Shown here piece by piece: positions 27,265 through 35,132 of a stretch of DNA of 64,000 nucleotides. Below the pieces are notes generated by a model, which saw nothing but the letters and a program-made list of their open reading frames with translations, made no database searches and was not told the DNA's origin. This DNA is from NCEH01 sp040049195 (lineage in GTDB: Bacteria; Pseudomonadota; Alphaproteobacteria; Rhizobiales; Xanthobacteraceae). How positions within the stretch are numbered: position 1 is the stretch's first letter; every line of letters starts with the position of its first letter. Made by a program: the position numbers and the translations under genes. The DNA lies in NCBI RefSeq assembly GCF_040049195.1, contig NZ_JBDZDL010000003.1; one strand, written 5' to 3'.

Positions 27265-27951
27265 ATGAGGGGCCGCAGCCTGCGCGAGGTCGAATCCATC
27301 TACCTCTCCACCTTCGGACAGGGCGCCCGTGCCGTGGGCATCACCAGCGTCCACAGCGGCAGCGGGGTCTCGGCGCTCGCCGCCGCGCTGGCGGTGCGGT
27401 CGCAGCGCCAGAACCGCACCCTGCTCATCGGCCTTGCGGACCCCACCGCCGCCGTGCCCGCGCAGGCGACCGTATGGACCCCGGCCGACCCCGATCTTCT
27501 CGCCTTCATCGGCAATGATCCGCGCGGCTTCGATACGCTGATCGCGGCCCCCCTGCCCGAGGCCAGCTTCGCCTTCCGCAGCGCGACCGCGATTCGCGCG
27601 ATGGTCGATCTGCTGCTGGAATCCTACGACGCCATCGTGCTCGATCTCGCCGCGGTGGAGCCGCGCGAGCGTGTCGCCGTGCCGGTGGTCAGCATCGCCG
27701 GCGCGTGCGACAGCCTCGTGGTGCTCTGCATGGCGGGACGCGATTCGCGCGCCGCCCTCGCCCGCGCCGCCGCCGCCTTGCGCAGCGCCAACGCGCCGCT
27801 GAGCGGCATCGTGATGAACGATCGCTTCAACCAGAGCGTGGCGGACGAAATCACCCACGAGGCGCGCCGCTACCAGCGCTTTGCCCCGCGCCTGGTCGCC
27901 AAGCTGATCGCGGCGGTGGGCCGCATCAAATTCCTCAACGTGAAGCCCTAG
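27265..27951 (+). CDS. Degenerate tyrosine-autokinase-like ATPase (BY-kinase / chain-length family), P-loop lost
   Basis: A 228-residue soluble protein with the fold order of the Wzc/CapB kinase domain: a beta strand GITSVHSGSGVSALAAALA where Walker A should be, then a central YDAIVLDLAAVEP in the position of Walker B, then VVLCMAGRDSRAALARAA. The P-loop is HSGSGVSA, without the invariant Lys-Ser/Thr. No Tyr cluster is present at the C-terminus and there is no membrane domain. It is probably inactive as a kinase and may regulate or scaffold export. It follows the SLBB gene by two bases. Confidence 0.75.
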   Translation: MRGRSLREVESIYLSTFGQGARAVGITSVHSGSGVSALAAALAVRSQRQNRTLLIGLADPTAAVPAQATVWTPADPDLLAFIGNDPRGFDTLIAAPLPEASFAFRSATAIRAMVDLLLESYDAIVLDLAAVEPRERVAVPVVSIAGACDSLVVLCMAGRDSRAALARAAAALRSANAPLSGIVMNDRFNQSVADEITHEARRYQRFAPRLVAKLIAAVGRIKFLNVKP

Positions 27952-27952
27952 C

Positions 27953-28645
27953 TCAGGCGGCGACGCCGGCGCCGAGGAAGAAGTTCATGGCCAGGAACAC
28001 GATGGGCGGCTGCACCGAGTGGTTGCCGTTGAATTCCACATATTGCACGTCATAGCCCGCCGCCTGGAGCTTGGCGGCATTGGCGCGCCCGGCGGTGGCG
28101 ATGGGCAATTGCTCGTCCTGGAGGCCGTGCGCGATGAACACGCGCGGCGCGCCCTCCTGGACGTGCACCGACATGAAGCCGGCCGAAAACGCGATGATAT
28201 GGCTGACGATGTCGCCATTGGTCAGGCCGAGGGACAGGGCATAGCTGCCGCCATCGGAGAAGCCGGCGAACGCCAGATGGCCGCGGTCCACCACGAAATG
28301 CGCGGCCACCGCGGCCAGCGCCTTGTCGAGCCGCTCGCGGTCCGGGCCGTTCCCGGCGATCACGATGTCCCAAGTGGGAAACTGGGACTGGGGCGCCAGA
28401 AGCAGGAAGGAATGCATCTCCGCCTGGCTTTCCAGCACCGGCAGGATCTTCTCCGCGCTGCCGCCGCCGCCGTGAAATAGCACCACGAGCGGTGTCGGCC
28501 GGGTCGGATCGAGCCGCGACGGCACGAACAGCACGGCGTCGCGCTCCGGGGCGATGCCGAGCGCGTTGCGGCCGGCGGGAAGCGGCGGCTTGCTGGGGGC
28601 GGCGGGCGTGAAGGTGAGGCGGCCGGCGAGGAAGGGGTCGATCAT
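27953..28645 (-). CDS. Alpha/beta hydrolase esterase (LpqC / PHB-depolymerase-like)
   Basis: A 230-residue hydrolase. LVVLFHGGGGSAEKIL is the oxyanion-hole strand and AFAGFSDGGSYALSLG the nucleophile elbow (Ser in GFSDGG); FIAHGLQDEQLPIA supplies the acid and the His is probably in EFNGNHSVQP near the C-terminus. No signal peptide is seen, so it is likely cytosolic, acting on an unknown ester. It converges on the ATPase-like gene with a gap of one base. Confidence 0.85.
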   Translation of the reverse strand: MIDPFLAGRLTFTPAAPSKPPLPAGRNALGIAPERDAVLFVPSRLDPTRPTPLVVLFHGGGGSAEKILPVLESQAEMHSFLLLAPQSQFPTWDIVIAGNGPDRERLDKALAAVAAHFVVDRGHLAFAGFSDGGSYALSLGLTNGDIVSHIIAFSAGFMSVHVQEGAPRVFIAHGLQDEQLPIATAGRANAAKLQAAGYDVQYVEFNGNHSVQPPIVFLAMNFFLGAGVAA

Positions 28646-28793
28646 GATCCCACCTTAGTCAAATGGGGTAGGCGGACAAGACCGCCGGCCTGATGTGTCC
28701 CCGGCCGCGCGAAACCGCGTCGCGGTCCGCCCCCCCGGCCGTCGCCGGAGGGGCGATCGCGGTGCGATTCTCACTCAAGCGGAAACGACGCGC

Positions 28794-29165
28794 TCAGCGG
28801 CCTTCCAGCATGTCGCGCGCCTCGCCGACCGCCTTCAGGCACTTGGCTTCATCGCCGGCGGCCTGGAAATTCTGGGCGGCATTGAGCGCGGCGGCGGGGC
28901 CCACCGGCGGCGGCAGATTGCCGGTGGCGGCGGCGACCGAACCCGGGGTCGGCTGCTGGTCGAGCTGGGCGCCGACGCTCTGGGGCTCGGAGCGCGGCGC
29001 CGCCGGCTTGCCCTGCACCGCATCGACCCGCTTCTGAAGGGCGACGATCTGCTCCAGGCAGCTCTCCGCGCGCGCAGGCGCCAGCGGAACCGCCACGGCG
29101 GCCAGGAGGCCGGCCGCCAGGACGGAGGCGACGACAGTGCGGGCGAATGCGGGTTTGGCGGTCAT
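28794..29165 (-). CDS. Small exported protein, unknown function
   Basis: A 123-residue protein with a clear signal peptide (TVVASVLAAGLLAAVAVPLAPARA, cleavage after about residue 34). The mature part is helical and has two Cys (CLEQIVALQKRV and AKCLKAVGEARDML), which could form a disulfide, with a Pro/Gly/Gln linker. No named family is recognised. The start at 29165 gives the shortest plausible leader; the open frame extends to 29306. Confidence 0.7.
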   Translation of the reverse strand: MTAKPAFARTVVASVLAAGLLAAVAVPLAPARAESCLEQIVALQKRVDAVQGKPAAPRSEPQSVGAQLDQQPTPGSVAAATGNLPPPVGPAAALNAAQNFQAAGDEAKCLKAVGEARDMLEGR

Positions 29166-29336
29166 GGCGGCTCCATCTGCGCGGCCCGTGCAGCCGCTCT
29201 CGGCGCGGCTCCGGGGTGATTTGCGGCGGAGTGTGTCCATGTCCGACGACGGGGGCAAGACCATGCTGTGGACGAACGGCGCGCGTCCTCCTCTCGCTTT
29301 CCCCATGGCTTGCGGCCCCCGCCGGGACCGCCCGCC

Positions 29337-30023
29337 TCACACCGGCCAGGCCTCCAGGCGATAGGCGGAATCCCAGAACATCCATTCGAGCTGTGTCGCG
29401 CGGGCGAACGCATCGAACATGCGCGCACGGGTCCCGGCGGAAGCCTGCTCGGCCGCTTCGTCCGTGGCGGCGATCACCTCACGCACGGCAGCGTGGAACT
29501 CCTCGCCGGCATAGGTGTCGATCCAGGCCTGATAGGGATTGCCGGACGCGGCGCAGGCGAGAATGTCGCGTCCCACCTCGGCATAGATCCAGAAGCACGG
29601 CAGCAGGGCCCCGAGCACCACCTCGTAAGGCTCGCCATGGGCCGTCGCCAGGAGGAAGGACACATAATGGTGGCAGGCGGGGGAAAGGGGCGTCTGGGCG
29701 AAGGCCGTCGGCCCGATGCCGAACTGCAGGAAGAACGAGCCGTGCAATTCGCGCTCGACGATGATCGCGACCTCGGCGCCCTTGGCGAACTGCACGATCC
29801 GGTCCGGGGTCGGCGCCTTGGCGGCGGCCAGCGCAAGGGCGCGGCCGAAGCCGATCAGATAATGCGCATCCTGCACGATGTAATGTTTGAACCGCGCCTC
29901 CTCCAGCGTTCCCGCCGCCAGCTCGGCATTGAAGGGCATGGCGCGGATGGCGTCATAAAGCGGGGCGTTCGCCGCCCACGCCTTGCGGGAGAAGCGGGTG
30001 TCGTTGCGAGCCTGTGGGGTCAT
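29337..30023 (-). CDS. tenA: TenA-family thiaminase II / aminopyrimidine aminohydrolase
   Basis: A 228-residue all-helical TenA protein. MPFNAELAAGTLEEARFKHY and VQDAHYLIGFGRAL are family signatures; LGALLPCFWIYAEVG contains the catalytic Cys, and FDAFARATQLEWMFWDSAYR ends the fold with the Glu and Tyr partners. It salvages thiamine breakdown products (aminopyrimidine to HMP). Start 30023 gives the family N-terminus; the frame is open to 30134. No TPP riboswitch was seen upstream and no other thiamine gene is adjacent. Confidence 0.92.
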   Translation of the reverse strand: MTPQARNDTRFSRKAWAANAPLYDAIRAMPFNAELAAGTLEEARFKHYIVQDAHYLIGFGRALALAAAKAPTPDRIVQFAKGAEVAIIVERELHGSFFLQFGIGPTAFAQTPLSPACHHYVSFLLATAHGEPYEVVLGALLPCFWIYAEVGRDILACAASGNPYQAWIDTYAGEEFHAAVREVIAATDEAAEQASAGTRARMFDAFARATQLEWMFWDSAYRLEAWPV

Positions 30024-30212
30024 CGAGGCGTCCGGGAAGGGCGCGCCTGAGGCGCACGCGAAGGCAGAAGGGAGCACATTAGCCGATCCGCCGGCGCCAG
30101 GGTATCGCGGAGGTTGCTGCCCGCGCGACGCCAATCCTAGGCGGTGCTATATAGGGCCGCACGAATGAACCCGCGCGTCGCTTTTTGCCGCCCGCAGGCC
30201 ACGAAGATCCAG

Positions 30213-31391
30213 ATGCCATCCGAGCCACATACGCTTTTCGCCCTGCTTGTGCTGACGGCCGCCATCGGCGCCGGGCTGCAGCTCTGGGCGTGGTCACAGG
30301 CGCGCGGCGAGCGCCTGCTGCTGTGGGGCGGCATCGCCTACGCCATCATCACCTTGGGCATCGTCCTCAACGCCGCGCGCGAAGCCTTGCCGGCGATGTT
30401 CTCGCAGGTGCTCGGAACCGGGCTCGTCATTTATGGGTGCGGCCTCATCTATGCCGCCGCGCGCGCCTTCAACGGCCGGCAGATGGAGCCTCTGGTGGCG
30501 GTGGCCGGCGCGGTGCTGTGGCTGGTGGCGTGCCAGTTCCCGGATTTCTACAGCAATACGGCCGGCCGCATCACCGTCGCCTCGGTCCTGCTGGCGGGCT
30601 ATTGCGCGGCGGCGGCGCGCGAATTCCTGCGGGCCCATGGCCTGCCGAGCCGCATTCCGCTCGCCATCTTGATGATCGTCCACGCCATCGGCCTGCTGCT
30701 GCGCATCCCGCTGGCGCTCATGCAGCCGCAGGGCCCGATCTTCATGTTCGCAAATCCGTGGTTCGTCCCGATTGCGCTTGAAAATGTGGTGATGCTGCAA
30801 TTGTTCGCCTTTCTCCTGGTGACCCTGACCAAGGAGAAGATCGCCGCCCACCTGCGGCTCGCGGCGGATACCGATGCCCTGACCGGCCTTCCCAACCGGC
30901 GCGCCCTGTTCGTCCATGCGGTGGCGGCCCTGGCGCGCGATGCGCGACGCGCGCGGCCGAGCGCGGTGATCGTGTTCGATCTCGACCGCTTCAAATACAT
31001 CAACGACACGTACGGCCACCCGGTGGGCGACGCGGTGCTGCTGGCGTTCGCCAGCGCCGCCACGACGCAATTGCGCGCCGGCGACATGGCCGGGCGCATC
31101 GGCGGCGAGGAATTCGCGGTGCTGCTGCCGGAGACCGACGGCCAGCAGGCGGCCATCGCCGCGCGGCGCATCATGGTCACCTTCACGCATCTGTCCGGCA
31201 TGGTGGAAGGCTGCGAGAGCATGTGCACCGCTTCGGCCGGCATCGCCGCGACGCGGCCCGGCACCACCGCCAGCATGGACGCGCTGATTCAGGCGGCGGA
31301 CCGCGCGCTGTATGACGCCAAGCGGGAGGGGCTCAATCGCCTGAGCGTGGCGCCGCCGATCGACACGCCGACGCTTCTCACGTCGGGCTGA
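30213..31391 (+). CDS. Membrane diguanylate cyclase (GGDEF)
   Basis: About 392 residues: roughly six N-terminal hydrophobic segments (residues 5-220) form a membrane sensor, followed by a GGDEF domain. The active site is GGEEF (297-301) and the inhibitory I-site R-x-x-D is present as RAGD (288-291), so it should synthesise c-di-GMP with product inhibition. TDALTGLPNRRALF marks the domain start. The chosen start is one of several in-frame ATGs (30144, 30165, 30213). c-di-GMP commonly controls exopolysaccharide production, such as that encoded upstream. Confidence 0.9.
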   Translation: MPSEPHTLFALLVLTAAIGAGLQLWAWSQARGERLLLWGGIAYAIITLGIVLNAAREALPAMFSQVLGTGLVIYGCGLIYAAARAFNGRQMEPLVAVAGAVLWLVACQFPDFYSNTAGRITVASVLLAGYCAAAAREFLRAHGLPSRIPLAILMIVHAIGLLLRIPLALMQPQGPIFMFANPWFVPIALENVVMLQLFAFLLVTLTKEKIAAHLRLAADTDALTGLPNRRALFVHAVAALARDARRARPSAVIVFDLDRFKYINDTYGHPVGDAVLLAFASAATTQLRAGDMAGRIGGEEFAVLLPETDGQQAAIAARRIMVTFTHLSGMVEGCESMCTASAGIAATRPGTTASMDALIQAADRALYDAKREGLNRLSVAPPIDTPTLLTSG

Positions 31392-31454
31392 ACCGATGGG
31401 CAGATCCGCGGCGCCGTGACGCCGGCATAAGGAATTGGAGGGTCTTGATGAGAA

Positions 31455-31491
31455 TGAGGGAGGAGAACGGGGGCGGTGCTCTCCTCCCTCA
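31455..31491 (+). terminator. 12-bp perfect hairpin after the GGDEF gene
   Basis: TGAGGGAGGAGA (31455-31466) pairs with TCTCCTCCCTCA (31480-31491) over a 13-base loop. No T-run follows on either strand, so it may be a processing or weak termination structure. Confidence 0.4.
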
Positions 31492-31524
31492 ACGTCAGCC
31501 AAGCCCGGGTTGCGGCTCCGGGCG

Positions 31525-31543
31525 TGACCGAACGGTTCGGTCA
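31525..31543. promoter_or_regulatory. TetR-type operator 1
   Basis: TGACCGAACGGTTCGGTCA is a perfect 9+1+9 palindrome, typical of TetR/AcrR operators. It lies about 170 bases upstream of the TetR gene, and a second copy follows 61 bases downstream. Confidence 0.75.
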
Positions 31544-31585
31544 AGACAATCCCTATGTAGCCGAGCTTTTTCAAGCGCGCAAGTG

Positions 31586-31604
31586 GAACTGAACGGTTCG
31601 GTCA
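31586..31604. promoter_or_regulatory. TetR-type operator 2
   Basis: GAACTGAACGGTTCGGTCA matches operator 1 at 16 of 19 positions, with the right half perfect. The 61-base centre spacing is about six helical turns, so both sites face the same side of DNA. Confidence 0.65.
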
Positions 31605-31715
31605 ATATTTAACCATTGTGAGCGTCCAGACAATTGACGCGGCCGCCCTTTCAGCCAAGGGTAATGCAACAACGCCAGCCCCTTGGGCGCCGTGGCCGGG
31701 TGTGGAGAATAAATT

Positions 31716-32351
31716 TTGTCGGTTGTGGAAACCAGGGAAGCAGTGGCGGGCCAGGACCCGGAGAAGCGCAGGCAGATCCTGGCCGGCGCGCGGCAGGTGT
31801 TTCTGGATCAGGGCTTCGATGCCGCCAGCATGGGCGAGATCGCGCGCGCGGCGGGCGTCTCCAAAGGCACGCTTTATGTGTATTTCCACGACAAGGTCGA
31901 TCTGTTCGCCAGCCTCGTGAGCTGCGAATGCGCGGAGACCGCCGAGCGCCTGTTCGTGCTCGATGCCGCGGAGCCGGACCTTGAGGCGGCGCTGACCAAG
32001 CTCGGCATCTCTTTCATCGAGGCCATGCTGCGCCCCTGCCACGTGGCGACGGTGCGCAGCGTGATCGCCATCGCCGAGAAATTCCCCGACATCGGGCTGC
32101 GGTTCTTGGAAGCAGGGCCGAACTCCGGCACCCGGCGCCTGTCGGCCTTCCTCCAGGCGAAGGTGGACCAGGGGGCGCTCGATATCGAAGACACCGAGGC
32201 GGCGGCGAGCCAGTTCCTGTCGCTGTCCAAGGACACCATCCTCGCCCCCGTGCTGTTCGGGGCGGCGGCGACCATCCAGCGCGATCAAATCGAAGCGGTG
32301 GTCGGCCGTGCGGTCCGCATGTTCATGAGCGCCTACGGCACCAAGCGCTGA
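31716..32351 (+). CDS. TetR/AcrR family transcriptional regulator
   Basis: A 211-residue repressor. The N-terminal helix-turn-helix EKRRQILAGARQVFLDQGFD...SMGEIARAAGVSKGTLYVYF occupies about 16-62; the C-terminal ligand domain contains MLRPCHVATVRSVIAIAEKF, typical of the AcrR C-terminal group. The start is TTG at 31716 with GGAG eight bases upstream; GTG at 31725 is the alternative. Two matching palindromes (31525, 31586) upstream suggest autoregulation. No efflux genes lie next to it, so its other targets are elsewhere. Confidence 0.88.
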   Translation: MSVVETREAVAGQDPEKRRQILAGARQVFLDQGFDAASMGEIARAAGVSKGTLYVYFHDKVDLFASLVSCECAETAERLFVLDAAEPDLEAALTKLGISFIEAMLRPCHVATVRSVIAIAEKFPDIGLRFLEAGPNSGTRRLSAFLQAKVDQGALDIEDTEAAASQFLSLSKDTILAPVLFGAAATIQRDQIEAVVGRAVRMFMSAYGTKR

Positions 32352-32363
32352 ACGCGCCGGTCC

Positions 32364-32672
32364 TCACGCGCGCCAGAACGGCTTTTCCGCCTCACGCCGC
32401 GCCGCATCGCGGCTGATCCCCGCGTCGCGCATCTGGTCATCGTCCAGGTCCGCCAGTTCGCGCCGCTCGCGCGCCCGGCGCAGCCACACCTTTAACAATC
32501 CCAAGATCTGCGCGAGGCGCCCGTCGGGCAGCGGCGCGGCGGCGCCGCGCATGGTCCCGCCCCTCACCCGGCCCCGTGCCGATGTTTGAGCCCCCGGCGG
32601 GCGCCCGAGGGCGGGAAGCGCCGACCGAGCGCGCTTTTCGGTCGGAGTAATCTGGCGAATGAGCGATGTCAT
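32364..32672 (-). CDS. DUF1127 small protein
   Basis: A 102-residue protein whose C-terminal 47 residues are a DUF1127 domain: LKVWLRRARERRELADLDDDQMRDAGISRDAARREAEKPF; the Arg-rich helix and the DDQMRDIG-like motif are typical. Small DUF1127 proteins in rhizobia and Rhodobacter bind RNA or affect phosphate and carbon metabolism. The N-terminal 50 residues are a variable linker. Start 32672 has GAGGATC eight bases upstream. It is divergent from the MocR regulator and shares its upstream operator region. Confidence 0.85.
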   Translation of the reverse strand: MTSLIRQITPTEKRARSALPALGRPPGAQTSARGRVRGGTMRGAAAPLPDGRLAQILGLLKVWLRRARERRELADLDDDQMRDAGISRDAARREAEKPFWRA

Positions 32673-32701
32673 GGTAAGATCCTCATGAATTGCTCGCATT
32701 C

Positions 32702-32728
32702 ATTGCGCCGATGTAATATCGGTGCAAT
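32702..32728. promoter_or_regulatory. Inverted repeat between DUF1127 and MocR genes
   Basis: ATTGCGCCGAT and ATCGGTGCAAT (10 of 11 complementary) are separated by GTAAT. It is placed 25-51 bases before the MocR start and 30-56 bases before the DUF1127 start, so one protein could control both genes. Confidence 0.55.
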
Positions 32729-32752
32729 TGTTATATTGCCCTCGGATCAATA

Positions 32753-34093
32753 ATGGCTTCACCTGACTATCGCGCCCTCGCCGACATGCTCGCCGCCGAT
32801 ATCGCGTCCGGTCGCCTCGCGGCCGGTAGCCGGCTGCCGACCCAGCGGGACTTCGCCTATACCGTCGGCATCGCGCCTTCCACCGCCAGCCGGGTCTATG
32901 CCGAGCTGGTGCGGCGGGGATTGATTTCCGGCGAGGTGGGGCGCGGAAGCTATGTGCGCAGCATCGGCGAGGGAAGCACGGCGAGCCTGGGCGAGCCCAC
33001 GCAGGCACCCGTCGACCTGCAGCTCAATTTTCCGATCCTGCCCACCCAGGATGCGGAGCTGGAACAGATCCTGGCGGGGTTTGCCCGGCAAGGCGCGCTC
33101 TCGCCCGCCTTCCGGCCCACCGGCGCGTTGGGAACACGCGCCGCCCGCCTCGCGGCGGCGGATTTTCTCGCCGGGCCGAACTGGCGCCCTGATCCGGCCG
33201 GGATCGCGTTCACCACCAACGGGCGACAAGCCATCGCCGCCGCCTTCTCGGCCCTCGCGCCCCCGGGCGAGCGCATCGGCGTGGAGGCCATGACCTATCC
33301 AGCCGTGAAATGGATCGCGGCGCGGCTCGGCATCACCCTCGTGCCGCTCGCCATGGATGAGAAGGGCCTCAAGCCCGACGCCATCTTGCGCGCCCATCGC
33401 GCGGCGCCGTTACGTGGCATCTATGTGCAGCCGAGCCTGCACAATCCGCTCGGCGTCTCCATGGATGCGGCGCGACGCGACGAGATCGCCGATCTGCTGA
33501 AGGCCGAGGGCCTGATGGCGGTGGAAGACGTGATCTACGGCTTTTTATGCGACGACGAACCCCTCAGCGGGCGGGCGCCGGACCATGTGCTGCTGGTAGA
33601 CAGCCTCTCCAAGCGGGTCGCGCCGGGGCTGACCCTCGGCTTCATCGCCGGACCGCCCGCCTGGAGCGAGCGCCTGGTCGCGGCGGTGCGCGCCGGCGCC
33701 TGGGCGGTCATGGGCCTGCCCCTGGCCATGGGGCTGCACATCATGGCCGACGGCGTGGTCGGACGGCTTGTGGCGGCCAAGCGCGCGGACGCGCAGGCGC
33801 GGCAGGCGATCGTGCGCGGCGTGTTCGACGGGGCGATGCTGAAGACCGACCCGCGCGCCTATCACGCCTGGCTGGAACTGCCCGAAACCTGGCGCTCGGA
33901 GGCGTTTGCCGGCGCCGCCGCCCGCCAGGGCATCGCCGTCACCCCGTCCAGCGCCTTCGCCGTGACCCCCGGCCATGCGCCGAACGCGGTGCGGCTCGCT
34001 TTGTCGCCGCCCTCACACGCCGTTCTGCGCGAGGCGCTGCTGACCCTGCGCCGGCTGATGGAGGGCGGCCCGGTGGAGAGCGAAGTGGAATAG
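32753..34093 (+). CDS. MocR-type regulator (GntR HTH fused to PLP aminotransferase)
   Basis: A 446-residue MocR-family protein: winged helix-turn-helix at about 10-70 (AAGSRLPTQRDFAYTVGIA), then a fold-type I aminotransferase domain. The PLP lysine is K287 (SLSKRVAPGLTLGF) and LHNPLGVSMD is the substrate-side loop. Such proteins sense PLP adducts or amines and control neighbouring genes. An inverted repeat precedes it. The likely targets are itself and the divergent DUF1127 gene; no obvious amine-metabolism operon lies beside it. Confidence 0.9.
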   Translation: MASPDYRALADMLAADIASGRLAAGSRLPTQRDFAYTVGIAPSTASRVYAELVRRGLISGEVGRGSYVRSIGEGSTASLGEPTQAPVDLQLNFPILPTQDAELEQILAGFARQGALSPAFRPTGALGTRAARLAAADFLAGPNWRPDPAGIAFTTNGRQAIAAAFSALAPPGERIGVEAMTYPAVKWIAARLGITLVPLAMDEKGLKPDAILRAHRAAPLRGIYVQPSLHNPLGVSMDAARRDEIADLLKAEGLMAVEDVIYGFLCDDEPLSGRAPDHVLLVDSLSKRVAPGLTLGFIAGPPAWSERLVAAVRAGAWAVMGLPLAMGLHIMADGVVGRLVAAKRADAQARQAIVRGVFDGAMLKTDPRAYHAWLELPETWRSEAFAGAAARQGIAVTPSSAFAVTPGHAPNAVRLALSPPSHAVLREALLTLRRLMEGGPVESEVE

Positions 34094-34098
34094 AAATC

Positions 34099-35025
34099 CT
34101 ATTCCGCGGCCGCCTTCATCTGCGGGATCTCGCCCAGCGAGACGCCGTTCATCTCCGCCACCACGTCGGAAATCTGCGGCACGTTCCAATCACCCCGGCC
34201 CAACCCCTCGGCGGCGGCATAGACATTCTTGATGGTCGCGCCGATGAAATTGGCCGCCCCGGTCGCGGAAGCGAGATTGTTCACATAGCGCATGTCCTTG
34301 TGCGCATTGGACAAAGTGAACTTGTGGGCGTTCACGTCGCGCTCCAGCACATATTTGAAATAGGTCTGGTAGAAGCCGCAGTCCATGCGCGAGCCGCGCA
34401 GCACGCTGTCGAAAGTCTCCGGCGAGACGCCCACCTTGCCGGCGAGCGCGAGCGCCTCGGCATAGAGCGCGCCATAGCCGAGCGAGAGGAAATTGTTGAG
34501 CAGCTTCATGGTGTGGCCGGCGCCGGGCGCGCCCACATGATTGATCCGGGCCGAGATCGCCTCGAGCGCCGGCTTCACCGTGGCAAAGGCCGCGTCTTCG
34601 GCGCCGACGATGGCGATCAGCGTGCCCTCGGCCGCATTGGCAGGGGTGCCGCCGAGCGGGGAATCCACCAGAGCGATGCCCTTTTCCTTCAGCTCGGCAT
34701 GCAGCGCCATGGTCAGCGCCGGCTCGGAGGTGGACGTATCCACCAGATGCAGGCCCGGCCGCGCGCCTTCCAGGATCCCGCCCGGCCCGCGCACCACCGC
34801 TTCCACCTGGGGCGCGCCGGTGACGCAGAGGAAGATGATGTCGCAGGCGCGCGCGAGATCGGCCGCGCTCTTGGCCTCGGCGGCGCCACGCGCCAGAAGG
34901 TCTTCCACCGGGGCGCGATTGCGATGCGCCAGGACGGTGAGGGGAAACCCCTTTTCCAGCAGGTTCTTCGCCATGCCATGGCCCATGAGGCCGACGCCAA
35001 TGAAGCCGATGCGCGCTTTTTCCAT
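34099..35025 (-). CDS. NAD(P)-dependent oxidoreductase, beta-hydroxyacid dehydrogenase family
   Basis: A 308-residue member of the 3-hydroxyisobutyrate/2-hydroxy-3-oxopropionate dehydrogenase family. GFIGVGLMGHGMAKNL is the Rossmann loop, LVDSPLGGTPANAAEGTL the substrate motif and GAGHTMKLLNNFL holds the catalytic Lys. The exact substrate is unknown; it is not the mmsB of the valine operon, which lies at 39.4 kb. GGAGG sits eight bases before the start at 35025. It is divergent from a LacI-family regulator that probably controls it. Confidence 0.9.
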   Translation of the reverse strand: MEKARIGFIGVGLMGHGMAKNLLEKGFPLTVLAHRNRAPVEDLLARGAAEAKSAADLARACDIIFLCVTGAPQVEAVVRGPGGILEGARPGLHLVDTSTSEPALTMALHAELKEKGIALVDSPLGGTPANAAEGTLIAIVGAEDAAFATVKPALEAISARINHVGAPGAGHTMKLLNNFLSLGYGALYAEALALAGKVGVSPETFDSVLRGSRMDCGFYQTYFKYVLERDVNAHKFTLSNAHKDMRYVNNLASATGAANFIGATIKNVYAAAEGLGRGDWNVPQISDVVAEMNGVSLGEIPQMKAAAE

Positions 35026-35132
35026 TTCCGTTCCCTCCGAGTGACTTTGTCTTTTGGTCGCGGGGCTTAAATCGTTTAGCATGGATGAAGTGAGCAAGCG
35101 AAGCGTCTAAGACTTGGCAGCACGGAGGGATC

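Noticed and set aside
30024..30143. Possible TPP riboswitch ahead of tenA
   Set aside because: The conserved CTGAGA and the second conserved thi-box block were not found in this gap.
35067..35079. LacI operator TTAAATCGTTTAG
   Set aside because: Only the TAAA-N3-TTTA core is symmetric, so it is mentioned with the regulator but not called as a site.
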